Below are positions 23,101 through 32,924 of a stretch of DNA of 64,000 nucleotides, piece after piece (within the stretch, counting starts at the first letter, position 1; every line of letters begins with the position of its first letter). The notes beneath the pieces were generated by a model that worked only from the letters and a program-made list of their open reading frames with translations, searched no databases and was not told where the DNA came from. Position numbers and translations under genes: made by a program. This DNA is from Oreohelix idahoensis (lineage: Eukaryota > Mollusca > Gastropoda > Stylommatophora > Oreohelicidae): positions 310,001 through 374,000 of the forward strand of contig JAMPIV010011342.1 of NCBI GenBank assembly GCA_024509875.1, in the 5' to 3' direction.

Positions 23101-25373
23101 TGCGACATATTAGTAGCTTGCGCTCTAGTCACTACTGCATTTGCAGTTTGAATATGTCGCTCTTCCCATTCAGCAATTTGCTGTGGTGTACACTCTTTAA
23201 TACCATGTATGCGACCAAGTATTACATCACAGATTGGATTCGGAAGGAGACATGCTTGGATCTTTCCTGAAAAGAAAGGTGTGTTAAGATCAATAATAGC
23301 AGTGGGAAATGTTTCAATAGTGCCACCAAATGTTACACATTTGACAACCCGGCCCGTGGCACAACTTGGGTCGATCAGCGAAGTCCGGACACCGATTGTT
23401 GTACAACCTGAGTCAAATAGGAGAGAGCATGAAATATTATTGACAAATCCCTTGTGAAACTTAAGAGAGCCCTGTCCCTGGTGTACTGACGCAGCAGTGG
23501 CTGTACAGACTGCAGGCAGGCTAGGCAAGGTATGTCCGCAACGCAGCGTCGTGATCGCCTTAGGCTGGAAAAGAGTCGAGCATTCTGGACAGTCTTTCAC
23601 CTGGGAACAATCTAGAGAACAAGACATAGCATTGTGAGTTTCAGCTACTTTACCCTGTTCAATGTTAGCCTGTGTATCATTAAAAGCAACATTAGAATGT
23701 CTACCTGTATTATTCGACGATCTATCTCGTCGGCGCGATCGATTGTGATTTTTGTCATTAAAATTGCCATAATTGTCGTTTCTGCTAGAGTTAAAATTTG
23801 GATTAGTCCGATAATTTGTAGAATGATCGTTATGATGTTGGTTAAATGGTTTATTTCCAAAAAATTGTCTGTTTTGCGGACCCTGAGATCTTGATCTCCA
23901 GTTTTGTTTATTATAATGTCCTTGATTATTTTTAAAATAATTGTTACCAAAATCTCGCGATCTGTGAGTTTGGTTCCAAGAAACATTAAATGGAGCAGAT
24001 TGTTGAAATTGCTTCCCTTTGTAAAAGTTATCATTGGTGAAATTATGATTATTTCCCTTATTGACATACCTATCAGCACTAAAAGAACGATTGCGTGAAA
24101 AATTGTTTTGTTGTGCTGCAAAAGCAACAGGCAATTCACTCTTAATCTGCGCGTTACTTAGATCCATGTTTGGGTGAGCAGTGCAAAAATTTTTTGCATG
24201 TTCTTCTAAGTTTTTCATTGATAAAGGTTTCCGTTCGTGTAAAAATGCGAGAAATGTAGGGTTTACCGACGAAAGTACCTTATCGCGCATCAGTAAATCA
24301 AAGAGACCTTCATACGACTTTTCAATTTTGGATAATTCGATCCATCTTTCTAATGTTAGTCGTATCTGTGACAGAAAATCACTAAAATTTCTGCCAGATT
24401 GAGGTAGTAATGTGTGAAATTTCAAACGATATTCGTTTTCTGTCATTTGGAATTTTTGCAGAAGTGCTGCTCTAAGAGCATTGTAGTCATTTTTCTCACC
24501 AATGCTGGTGGTATGATAAACTGCTAATGCATCTCCTGTAAGTAATCTGGATAAATATGTACAGTATAGAGCTTTATCCACGTTATAAGACCCACAAGTG
24601 GCCTCAAACCTATCTAGGAAGAATATTACGTCATCAGACGGGGGATTAAATTTTGGTAATTTAAGGTGAATTTCCTTAAAATGATCCTGTCTGGATGAAG
24701 TGTGGCTTTCAAAAGTTCTCTGAGAATTAGCTTCCTGAGTTAACCTAAGTCTCTCATATTCTGACTCTGCTAATTTCAGTTCATGCTGTCGTTTTCTATC
24801 ATTCTCTTCCATCTCAAGCTGAAGTCGTTTTGTGTTTTGTTCAGCTATTAATCTCCTTTCTTCTATTTCTTTTTGTTTCTGTTCCATTTCCTTGTGTTTA
24901 ACTTCCATTTCTTTTTCAGCTATTAATCTTTTTTCTTCCATTTCTTTTTGTTTCTGTTCCATTTCCTTTTCAGCTATTAATCTTTTTTCTTCCATTTCTT
25001 TTCTAAGTCTTTCTTCAGACTCCTTTTGCTTCTGTTCTGCCTCTCGCTGAAATCGTTTCTCTTCTAATTCAGCGGCTAATCTCATTTTTTTCTCCTCTTC
25101 CTCAGCCATAAATTTCATCTTCTTCTCTTGTTCCTCAGCCTCAATCCGTTTTTGATCTGCCTCAAATTTCATCTTCTTCTCATGTTCCTCAGCCTCAATC
25201 CGTTTTTGATCTGCCTCAAATTTCAAATTTTCCAAACGTAAGGTTTCTAACCTTCTCTGATCAGCTTCTATTTCTTGAGCTTTCCTATATTCTGCAAGTG
25301 CAAATGTTTTTGCTTCATCAGGAGCCATCTGAAGAGCTTTTGCTTGCTTAATGAAATAGTCTAAGGTAGCCAT
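20184..25373 (-). CDS. Gag-pol polyprotein of element 2 (gag-PR-IN-RT-RH)
   Basis: This is a single 1729-residue frame. Residues 1-220 are a long coiled coil rich in repeats such as KEMEEKRLIAEKEMEQ. A gag core spans about 235-420, followed by an Asn/Arg-rich stretch to about 590. CPEC...CGH replaces a CCHC knuckle near 610. Protease has LFDSGC near 654. Integrase shows HAHDSQCAGH, CRSCLICQ, AIDIIGP, LSDHGVQF and NGLIERLNRT, then the GPF module WRGPFRIIS. RT has YIDD at about 1443, and RNase H has RSDASS near 1594. No broken domain is visible. The gag coiled coil is longer than in element 1 because of internal repeats. Confidence 0.93.
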   Translation of the reverse strand: MATLDYFIKQAKALQMAPDEAKTFALAEYRKAQEIEADQRRLETLRLENLKFEADQKRIEAEEHEKKMKFEADQKRIEAEEQEKKMKFMAEEEEKKMRLAAELEEKRFQREAEQKQKESEERLRKEMEEKRLIAEKEMEQKQKEMEEKRLIAEKEMEVKHKEMEQKQKEIEERRLIAEQNTKRLQLEMEENDRKRQHELKLAESEYERLRLTQEANSQRTFESHTSSRQDHFKEIHLKLPKFNPPSDDVIFFLDRFEATCGSYNVDKALYCTYLSRLLTGDALAVYHTTSIGEKNDYNALRAALLQKFQMTENEYRLKFHTLLPQSGRNFSDFLSQIRLTLERWIELSKIEKSYEGLFDLLMRDKVLSSVNPTFLAFLHERKPLSMKNLEEHAKNFCTAHPNMDLSNAQIKSELPVAFAAQQNNFSRNRSFSADRYVNKGNNHNFTNDNFYKGKQFQQSAPFNVSWNQTHRSRDFGNNYFKNNQGHYNKQNWRSRSQGPQNRQFFGNKPFNQHHNDHSTNYRTNPNFNSSRNDNYGNFNDKNHNRSRRRDRSSNNTGRHSNVAFNDTQANIEQGKVAETHNAMSCSLDCSQVKDCPECSTLFQPKAITTLRCGHTLPSLPAVCTATAASVHQGQGSLKFHKGFVNNISCSLLFDSGCTTIGVRTSLIDPSCATGRVVKCVTFGGTIETFPTAIIDLNTPFFSGKIQACLLPNPICDVILGRIHGIKECTPQQIAEWEERHIQTANAVVTRAQATNMSHDTPIEPTVHTTCDDDAPISRELFATLQKNDNSLKKFFQYVNKKNTSNKLAKSRHDFILKNGILVRVIREKDLSLCSQILVPSCMRSRILRHAHDSQCAGHMGFSRTKSRVLSAFYWPGVHRDVTLYCRSCLICQEVKVRGPFHAAPIQAADIPIRPFDKMAIDIIGPMLPSARGHTHILTCIDMCTRWPEAIPLKNTSSASVAEALMLIFSRIGFPRKILSDHGVQFISESMSQVMKTLGIDRSLSSIYHPMSNGLIERLNRTLKQLLGKMTQDHPQDWDRVLPACLFAYREVQNQATGFSPFQLVFGMQPRGPMSLIHDLLVDENIEEETQSSYEYVISLRKKIIDACRLATASSEHAKEKARLSANKYRRLRQLIPGDEAFVLLPAHNNRLLITWRGPFRIISRISDVDYIVDVNGKHKTFHINMLKEYYSRPDYLQSVFQATDDPTPPIQHYSSLSVIQEEESSFDDVQLPIPVVPLHSTEKWNDVTISSTLTDDQRQQVSKILHTYEDVLTDIPGHTSVIQHDIILTDDTPIRVRPYPIPLHFRDKVDKELDEMLQLNIIEPSSSPYSSSMVIIRKKDNNIRLCVDYRKLNKVTKFDAEPLPLLDDLLEKLSHATFFSKFDLSKGYWQVPLTTKAKPFTAFSTPRGLFQYNFMPFGLMNAPATFVRMMRRILSHRPDVITYIDDICLFSDSWDEHIQGLKSLLSTLRDYNLTAKPSKAFVGFHDISFLGHRIGRGLMYTEDSNVSKILNISAPKTKKQVRSLLGLIQFYSKFIPHLSTITAPLSSLLKKGTPNVIKWSQDHQTALDYIKQIFSNKPFLRLPNKDLTFVLRSDASSYAIAAVLMQEYGGTLFPIMYVSRKLTTSEMKYSVLDKELLALVWAITKLDRYLLGSHFVVESDQKALTALNTGNVKSSKSARYAIALQPFHFEIRAIPGVQNVFADCLSRCPSELGETKPLLDGETSSPKHE

Positions 25374-26437
25374 TATTCAAGATTATTATGTAATAATACT
25401 ATTTAAAAGTGTTACTACAACTAGTGTTCTTCGTTCCTGTTCTAGAACGGTAAAATCAATTTATATAATAGGCAATAATATTAATAATTAATAATGTAAT
25501 TTATAACATGTAATGGTGTGAAAGCAATAACGTGACAGACAATAGCACAATAATGACACGACAAGATATTCAAAACAAACGAAGACGTTCGCAGAAATCC
25601 AATTAAAATAAAATGAGAAACTAAAATGGAATGTCGTAAAGAATTACGATGATAACTGCGATTAAATCCAACAAGACAATAGACACCACAGTGTAAAAAC
25701 AAAGGTTTTGTAAAAAACTAAACGACAGGAAAGGTGAGACGGACAATAATCACATACAAAATTCATCATAAAACTAAGGCACAAGTAAAAATAGCTACCA
25801 AAAACAACAAGTAAACGTGACACTACAGCTAACACAGACAGGTGTCACAGACCACCAGACACAGTGGACCTAGAATCCTTCTACGCTCACGCGTAGGAAC
25901 ATTCCACTGCGGGAAGTCTGCAAAATAATGTCCTACAGAACGTCTGACGAAGAGCCCGAATTGACTTCGAGATGGATCTCGTTCGTCAGATCTACCGCCC
26001 AACCTCCCGCGAAGAATACACAAAACATAACACATAACATAGAAAATATATAAGTGGACATAATCAATTAAGGCACAGCTAATAGTAATAAAGGGTATAA
26101 CGGATACAAGTTATACTTAGCTCGCGTGCAGGTAAAAATCAAAGTGCCTTGTCCCCGTGTATGTACGTAAGAGGATGCAATACTTCGCTCTGCGTATATC
26201 AAACTAGCTCGCACGTAACAATGATGAAGAGATGATCTCCAAGTAATCAGTCACTGTGAAACTTGACGTGGAGGTTGATTGAAGACCTTGAGCATTTGAG
26301 TTGATTTTGATTCATATTCCGCCAGGATCCAAATTGAGATGATGTCGCCTTGAAAGTAAAAATTCTTCTTTTCAAACGATCAATTGGATGGGTACGTTCC
26401 TGAAATTACTTCCAGACCGCACTGGCCTACCAGTTAT
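25374..26437 (-). other. Untranslated leader of element 2
   Basis: This is a roughly 1.06-kb non-coding leader between the 5' LTR and gag. A primer-binding candidate (CTGGTAGGCCAG on the minus strand, 26422-26433) sits 4 nt inside the LTR and resembles the one in element 1. No other structure was recognised. Confidence 0.65.
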
Positions 26438-27503
26438 TGTTGGTGTCGTTTTCATAGTGATGAATAGAAACGCGAATGGTTACAATGGAATAAATGTCAA
26501 CAATGTCTTTCAAACGAAAAACCAACAATGTATCTTGAATTGTGTGAACTGGTCAAGTATTGGCATCACACGAGTCGTTGATAACTTTACATAGATTTTA
26601 TTCACCAGGACACGAAGTGGACAAGACGGACATCGTCACAGGCGCAAAGATCACACGACAACATATTGATTATTACTGCTAAAGTTCCTGAAGATTCTCT
26701 TCTAGTAAAGACCTCTGTCCATAGACTAAGGATTACAAAACTGTTACCGTATAATATCCTTCTCAGTCACGACCGTTGACCTTCTTTCAAGGACGTCTAT
26801 CATGGTAACGTATACATACTCTGGGGTGAAATCTTCCATATTACATTTGTTAAAATTCCCAGACGTTCTTCATACATAGCGTTGTACATCATATAATTTT
26901 CACACAAAGTCATATACGATAATCCTAACAGTAAAGGCTTTCAGTTGGCTAACCTCTCTTTACATCCAAGCCACGACTTTGGCATTGAAGCATGTACGGC
27001 ATATAAAACATGTGCGTAAGATAAACAATATAACTTCTTCTACTCGTAGGAATTCTCCGTCTACGATTCAAATCTTAAAGGCAAGCGACTCTGTAGATCC
27101 ATTCTAGGAACATCTTAATTCCCGCTAGACTAGTATTAGAGCGGCCTTTTTCATACAGCATTAAAATAAGAAGTGGGACGATAACTCACTTGACATTCCT
27201 GATATTGGTTTCGACCTGAAGACCAATACAGATCACTAGAATAAATGGCTTCCTTAAAAATGCCATTGAATACGAAATATAAAATTACTATCATGGACCC
27301 AAGACAGTTCCATGTTTCCACTTCAAAACATGACGTCACAAACTACTCAACTAGGTTACACGTGCGTCCAAAGCAACACTCACTGCTTTGTGCACGTCAG
27401 TGCGCGAATCATTCGACCGCACAAATAATATAACTACATAAAACTGGTGCGTACATTTGGCAGGACCGAAGACTACCCCCTTAGGTAATAAATGTACGTA
27501 ACA
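26438..27503 (-). repeat. 5' LTR of element 2
   Basis: This is the 1066-bp partner of 18125-19191. It lies upstream of gag in element orientation and is the expected promoter-bearing copy. Confidence 0.92.
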
Positions 27504-28115
27504 CCTTGACTATTGCTCCACAATCTGGGATGGCTGCTCAATGTCCAACACAAAGAGACTCCGTTCACTATAAAAGCATAAAGTGCATTTAGTCTCTGAC
27601 AACTGCCTAACTCAGTGTGTACATCTATATAAAAATCTCCAAATACTGCCCTTAAGAAAGCGCCTTCTGTTTAACAAAGCTAAATTTGTTTACAAAATCC
27701 TGCCACATAATGCTCCAGCATATCTGTGGCCATTGTTCAAATACAACGAAAGACGCAATCAACACTTAACAAATTGCACGTGCCCAAGCCTAGGCTTGAC
27801 TTATTCAAGAAAAGCTTAGTGTACTCTGCTGCTCATCTTTAGAATTGTCTTCCGCATAACCTAAGAAACAACCTGTCCCTATTCATACAATCGTAGACTT
27901 CTTGAATACTTTATGAGTTCTGATTACATGCCCCCCTAATCGATTTATCTTTTCTTATAATATCAACTGTAGGTTCTAATGATGATGTTTGTACTTTTCA
28001 ACATATTTTATGTCATGCTTATAAGTAGTTAATGTTAATATGAGTGTGCTATTTTATTTTACTTTACAATGTTGAATTCCTTGAAATTGATGTGTAAGAT
28101 GCATGTGCGAATAAA
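27504..28115 (+). pseudogene. LINE-C, 3' part: RT C-terminal end and 3' UTR
   Basis: Directly after the CCTTG duplication the frame resumes with DYCSTIWDGCS, the usual RT C-terminal motif. The segment at 27583-27819 then gives LRKRLLFNKAKFVYKIL and an end near 27815. The remaining sequence is an AT-rich 3' UTR ending around AATAAATTAATTCAG at about 28110. Joining it to 16090-18124 restores continuity, which confirms that element 2 inserted into this LINE. Confidence 0.85.
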
Positions 28116-28244
28116 TTAATTCAGTATGAAAGGTGAGAGAAAGGAAAGGCAGAATGTCAGAAGGGCCTGCGTGCCCAATTCTCAGCCCTTTGAAAATAGA
28201 GTTTGTTCGTTGGTTTCTTTATTCGTTCATTTATCTGTGGTTTG

Positions 28245-28658
28245 GTTGATTCTACAAAGTTGCTTTGTTTGAGTCTTTGCCTTCATTCATTCTATGGCAC
28301 ATTGGATGGTCTGTTAGTCTCTTGAATTTTTCAGCTTGTTGCTGAGCCCTGCAGTCTCTTCTTTCCTCCACTGGCTGGAGGTATGTAATCTTTTTGAGTT
28401 CTTTTATAGGTGTTGACTTCATGCCGCCCATTATAATTCTCAATGTTTGATTTTGGGGTCTGCTGATTTTATTGAAGTTTGACTTAGCTGCTGTTGCACA
28501 TGCTGCAATGTCATACTCTAGGACTGGTCTCACTTGCCCTGTGTATAACGTTTTTAACACTCTCTCATCTGCACCCCAAGTTGTTCCAGCAAGTTGTTTC
28601 ATTATTGCCATTTTTGGCCTTGCTCTCATTTGGTTTCTGTCAACTTGTTTTTCCATAC
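28245..28658 (-). pseudogene. LINE fragment, inverted part: RT C-terminal domain
   Basis: The minus-strand frame gives MAIMKQLAGTTWGADERV, then YTGQVRPVLEYDIAACA and LRIIMGGMKSTPIKELKK. These are the RT thumb and connection typical of RNase-H-bearing LINEs. It starts at a junction near 28658 with a plus-strand fragment of what looks like the same kind of LINE. It ends at a stop at about 28252. Confidence 0.75.
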
Positions 28659-29030
28659 AGATACAAATGGAATGTAGAACAACCAGGTCATACACAAAAT
28701 GATGCATACTACCTGCTCAACAGAAGACAACAAGTGGTAATCTTCAGACTCTGCACTGGCCACAACAGATTAAGATATCATCTATTCAACAAGCTAAAGT
28801 TAGGAACTACCAATCAGTGTAACTGTGGCACTGATAAAATAAGTGCTGAACAACTGCTTCAAAGTCCCCCAACATATGCCGAACAGAGAAAGCGCATATG
28901 GATGACACCTGTACCTTTCGTGGAAAAGCTCTACAGAGATTCAAACAGTCTCAAACTGACTACTGCTTTCATTGAAAACATTCAAGTGGACCTCTCAGAG
29001 TGTACGAGGAAGAAGCAGAAGAACTAATAT
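28659..29030 (+). pseudogene. LINE fragment, forward part: ORF C-terminal end
   Basis: The plus-strand frame gives NDAYYLLNRRQQVVIFRL, CTGHNRLRYHLFNKLKLG and CNCGTDKISAEQLLQ, the region after RNase H in I-like LINEs (RLRTGHNRL, CxCG, EHLL). The stop is at about 29027, followed by an AT-rich tail. Together with 28245-28658 it makes a head-to-head pair. Confidence 0.75.
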
Positions 29031-30454
29031 TATATACGTTATATATGATAATTAAAATACACCGCTGGTTCAGAAGGATAAACTATTCCTTTTTTAAAAT
29101 TTTTGTTTTTTTACTTTAAATAAGTTTTTACGGTTATGATCCATGGAGTGACGTTATCGGCTACACCATGATACCCGCACTTAAATATGTTGTAAGGTAC
29201 AAGTGGAGGATTTGCATCACCGGCTTTTGCTTTCTGTTTTTTATAATGGCTTTTGCCCCCCCCCCCCCCCTTTGTTTCATCCAATTCATCTGGAATTGAT
29301 ACCTGCATACTTTGTATATGTATCTGCCCTAGTACTCCAGGGAAGGTAATTAACAATCATTCCTGTTACTACCATAATTAAAAATGCTAATGATAAACAT
29401 TACTACACGTGTGAAATTGTATTTTTATTATTGATGTCTAATTTGTGTTTATTGTTTGTTCAGTAAGTATTGATATTTAATAATACATTGGAATACCAGA
29501 CCAGGCTAAAGGTTAATGAGTAGTTTCACTGTTATATCTATATATGGTATCCTAAGGTGATGTTCTGATCGATTTTTTTAATTAAGAATGCATTGTTTTA
29601 TTCTTAGAAATCAATAAAATACTATTTAAAAAAATAAGTAAAAAAAGCATTATTTCATCTATACGATGACCATTTCATTACCTTCATCTTTACATAAGCC
29701 AGGTTGTTCTACTTTCTTAATTCTTAGTGTTTTTGTATCTATGATGTCACCTTTCTGATCATGAGTATCACAGTCTTCAGTGTGGTTACGACCGTCATGG
29801 TTCTGGCAGGAAAATAATAAAATGAGAATTATTTAGTGATATGGGTACATAAAAATGTAGTGAAAGTTGTGATCCATTTATGAAATGATTCAGTGGCATA
29901 CAAGCAGCTGCCATGTTACAAGCAGTCATACTCTCAGAGCTGTGGTGGGTTCATAATCACAAATCTGAAGTCACATAATGAATGCTTCTGTAGAAGTGAT
30001 ATCATTGCAGTACTAAATGTTACTTCTATATATGACACCTTAATTCATATTCTTAGCATCCTCACAAGCAAAGAATTATGGCATCATACACAGGTTTAAC
30101 TCTTTCAGTCCAAAGCAAAAAAAGTGGGTGTGGCCCAAACAAAAATTGCCACCCCACTGTTTTTATTGTTGTTGTTTGGCAGTAATTTTTGTTAAATGTT
30201 CACATGCAGAAATAACTTTGTTGTTTTATACGAAACTGAAGGTAAATGGATGTACTTAACTCTTGTGCTACAAGTATAAAAGCATTCTTTTGTGTTAGGG
30301 CTGGTGTTAGGTTGTTGTGTAAGGTTGTTAGTATTACTGTTACAGGCAGTCGGTAGAGGTTCTTGGATGGTTTCATTGCTTTGGTGGTCTAGAATTGTGT
30401 AAGTGGTTGTTAGGAGGGCTGGTGTAGGTGGGCCATGGTGTTCACGACTAATGT
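29031..30454. other. No gene seen; one 15-nt C tract
   Basis: This is AT-rich sequence with a run of 15 C at 29256-29270. I see no supported ORF, RNA gene or recognised repeat. Confidence 0.5.
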
Positions 30455-31797
30455 TCAAACAGTAGCCATTGTTATTGCCAACCAGCGTTAGCAGCCATTG
30501 TCATTGCGAACCAACAACAGTAGCCATTGTTATTGCCAACCAACAACAGCATCCCCTGTTGTTGTCAACCAGTGACAGTAGCCATTGGTTTGTTCCAGCT
30601 ACAGCATCTATTGCTGTGAAGAATTTGTTTGAACTGCAGCACCCATTGATCTGTTTGAGTTACAGCACCCATGGCTGTTATTGATCTGTTTGAGTTACAA
30701 CATCCATCGCTGTTATTGATCTGTTCGAGTTACAACATCCATCGCTGTTATTGATCTGTTCGAGTTACAACATCCATCACTGTTATTGATCTGTTCGAGT
30801 TACAATATCCATCACTGTTATTGATCTGTTCGAGTTACAACATCCATCACTGTTATTGATCTGTTCGAGTTACAACATCCATTGTTGTTATTGATCTGTT
30901 CGAGTTACAGCACCCATGGCTGTTATTTATCTGTTTGAGTTACAGCACCCATGGCTGTTATTGATCTGTTCGAAATACAGCACCCATCACTGTTATTGAT
31001 CTGTTCGAGTTACAACGTCTATCGCTGATATTGATCTGTTCAAGTTACAGCACCCATGGCTGTTATTGATCTGTTCGAGTTACAACATCCATCACGGTTA
31101 TTGATCTGTTTGAGTTACAGCACCCATGGCTGTTATTGATCTGTTTGAGTTACAATACCCATGGCTGTTATTGATCTGTTTGAGTTACAGCACCCATCAC
31201 TGTTATTGATCTGTTTGAGTTACAACATCCATCACTGTTATTGATCTGTTCGAGTTACAACACCCATGGCTGTTATTGATCTATTCAAGTTACAGCACCC
31301 ATGGCTGTTATTGATCTGTTTGATTTACAGCACCCATGGCTGTTATTGATCTGTTTGAGTTACAGCACCCATGGCTGTTATTGATCTGTTCGAGTTACAG
31401 CACCCATCACTGTTATTGATCTGTTTAAGTTACAACACCAATGGCTGTTATTGAACTGTTCAAGTTACAGCACCCATGGCTGTTATTGATCTGTTCGAGT
31501 TACAGCACCCATGGCTATTATTGATCTGTTCGAGTTACAACACCCATGGCTGTTATTGATCTGTTTGAGTTACAGCACCCATGGCTGTTATTGATCAGTT
31601 CGAGTTACAACACCCATGGCTGTTATTGATCAGTTCGAGTTACAGCACCCATGGCTGTTATTGATCAGTTCGAGTTACAACACCCATGGCTGTTATTAAT
31701 CTGTTTGAGTTACAACACCCATGGCTGTTATTGATCTGTTCGAGTTACAACACCCATGGCTGTTATTGATCTGTTCGTTACAACACCCATGGCTGTT
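30455..31797 (+). repeat. 35-bp minisatellite, left array
   Basis: From about 30640 the sequence is a regular 35-bp tandem repeat. Its core is TGTTATTGATCTGTTCGAG, then TTACAGCACCCATGGC, in about 33 copies. 30455-30640 holds degenerate early units. Variants alternate between CATGGC and CATCAC ends. The period is not a multiple of three and stops occur in all frames, so it is not coding. It breaks off at 31797, where a retroelement is inserted. Confidence 0.92.
31793..31797. repeat. TSD of composite element, left copy (CTGTT)
   Basis: This matches 38142-38146. Both lie at the same place in the minisatellite unit. CTGTT occurs in every unit, so its value rests on this exact positioning. Confidence 0.8.
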
Positions 31798-32459
31798 TGA
31801 TAAAGCTCCTTTTTTAGGTCACCACGTTAATAAGGGCTTGATGAGATTAAGTGGTCAACTCAAACCCGGCACAGTGTTGGTCATATAGGTCACCTCAAAT
31901 AACATAGGACTGCTAGGTAGCATATCATCTTCCTCTGTAGTCAATAATAATCTAGGCACGACGAAACGTCTGCCCATCTAGGCATTGCAGAAGGGTACAT
32001 AAACTGGCTTCGTTACCTTGTTATGGAAATACACTGGCAAATAGTTCACACCATCTTTTGGCGTTAGGAACAAACACTGGGGAGGATTACCGACATAACA
32101 GTCATATAGAGAAACTATCTCCTTTCCCCAAATAAACCACGGAAAGATCCCATCTTCGGACTTCCCTGGTACAGACCAGCCATCGCAGAAAAAAACATAA
32201 CGGAAGACTCCTTTCAAAACACACCCGGTCTGGGCATGCGTTAAAGATAACCTCTGAACTCTATATTCAAGTGGGACAACTATATATTACATTCATACGA
32301 AGCAAATACAGAGTATTCGCCCTTTGTCTAAAGTTCTAATCTCAGACTCAAAATATTATTACCAAATATTTCCAAACATAACAAGTATACAAAGAAATAA
32401 ATATCTTCCTATATATATACATCTCTATCTTCATTGTCCCCAGTAATCTGTTGGTAACA
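31798..32459 (-). repeat. Composite element LTR 1 (3' outer)
   Basis: This 662-bp LTR begins TGTTACCAAC and ends TTTATCA on the minus strand. A polypurine tract (CCCCGGGGGTTGCGGTAGTC) adjoins it at 32460-32479. Confidence 0.9.
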
Positions 32460-32924
32460 GACTACCGCAACCCCCGGGGAAAAAAAATGAAATTTTTTTT
32501 TTCATCTGAGAGCAACATACAATAGGCTCACAACGCACGAATAATGCGCAGATGACTAATAAGAGTAATTTATAATGTCAAATTAAGGTAAAGTCATAGA
32601 TCGACTCGTGAGAATATATCTCAACATCTCAGAGAAAGCATTTCTCTTAAGTATAAATATTTCCAGGGAGGTGCCACCAACGTATACCACAATGCTGGTA
32701 ACAACACAATGCATATAACAATTTCATATTTAAGCACTATAAGTACATGATTGACAAAGAAGAAAAATCATCAAAGAACAGCGGTGAATATATATCAATG
32801 AGCGTAGTGATAGTAGTGATACAATCACTATATTACAAATTACAATGTGTATCTATCTTGATCTAGAGAAAGAACTGTTATAGACTTAGATGTGTTAAGA
32901 AATCCAAGACCTAACAGTTAGGTG

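Larger units (their letters stand above)
18125..27503 (-). mobile_element. Element 2: second Gmr1-like LTR retrotransposon family, nearly intact
   Basis: The element is 9379 bp, on the minus strand, with LTRs of 1067 and 1066 bp that differ by one indel and very few substitutions. It has one 1729-codon gag-pol frame and CCTTG duplications. The order is gag, protease, integrase, RT, RNase H, as in element 1. The protein is clearly homologous to element 1 throughout but diverged, and its LTRs are unrelated in sequence, so this is a separate family. It lies inside LINE-C. The intact frame and near-identical LTRs indicate a recent insertion. Confidence 0.92.

Noticed and set aside
30640..31797. 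Pol III B-box-like GTTCGAGTTAC in every minisatellite unit
   Set aside because: It matches only about half of the B-box consensus and has no A box at the right distance, so tRNA-like transcription is not supported.
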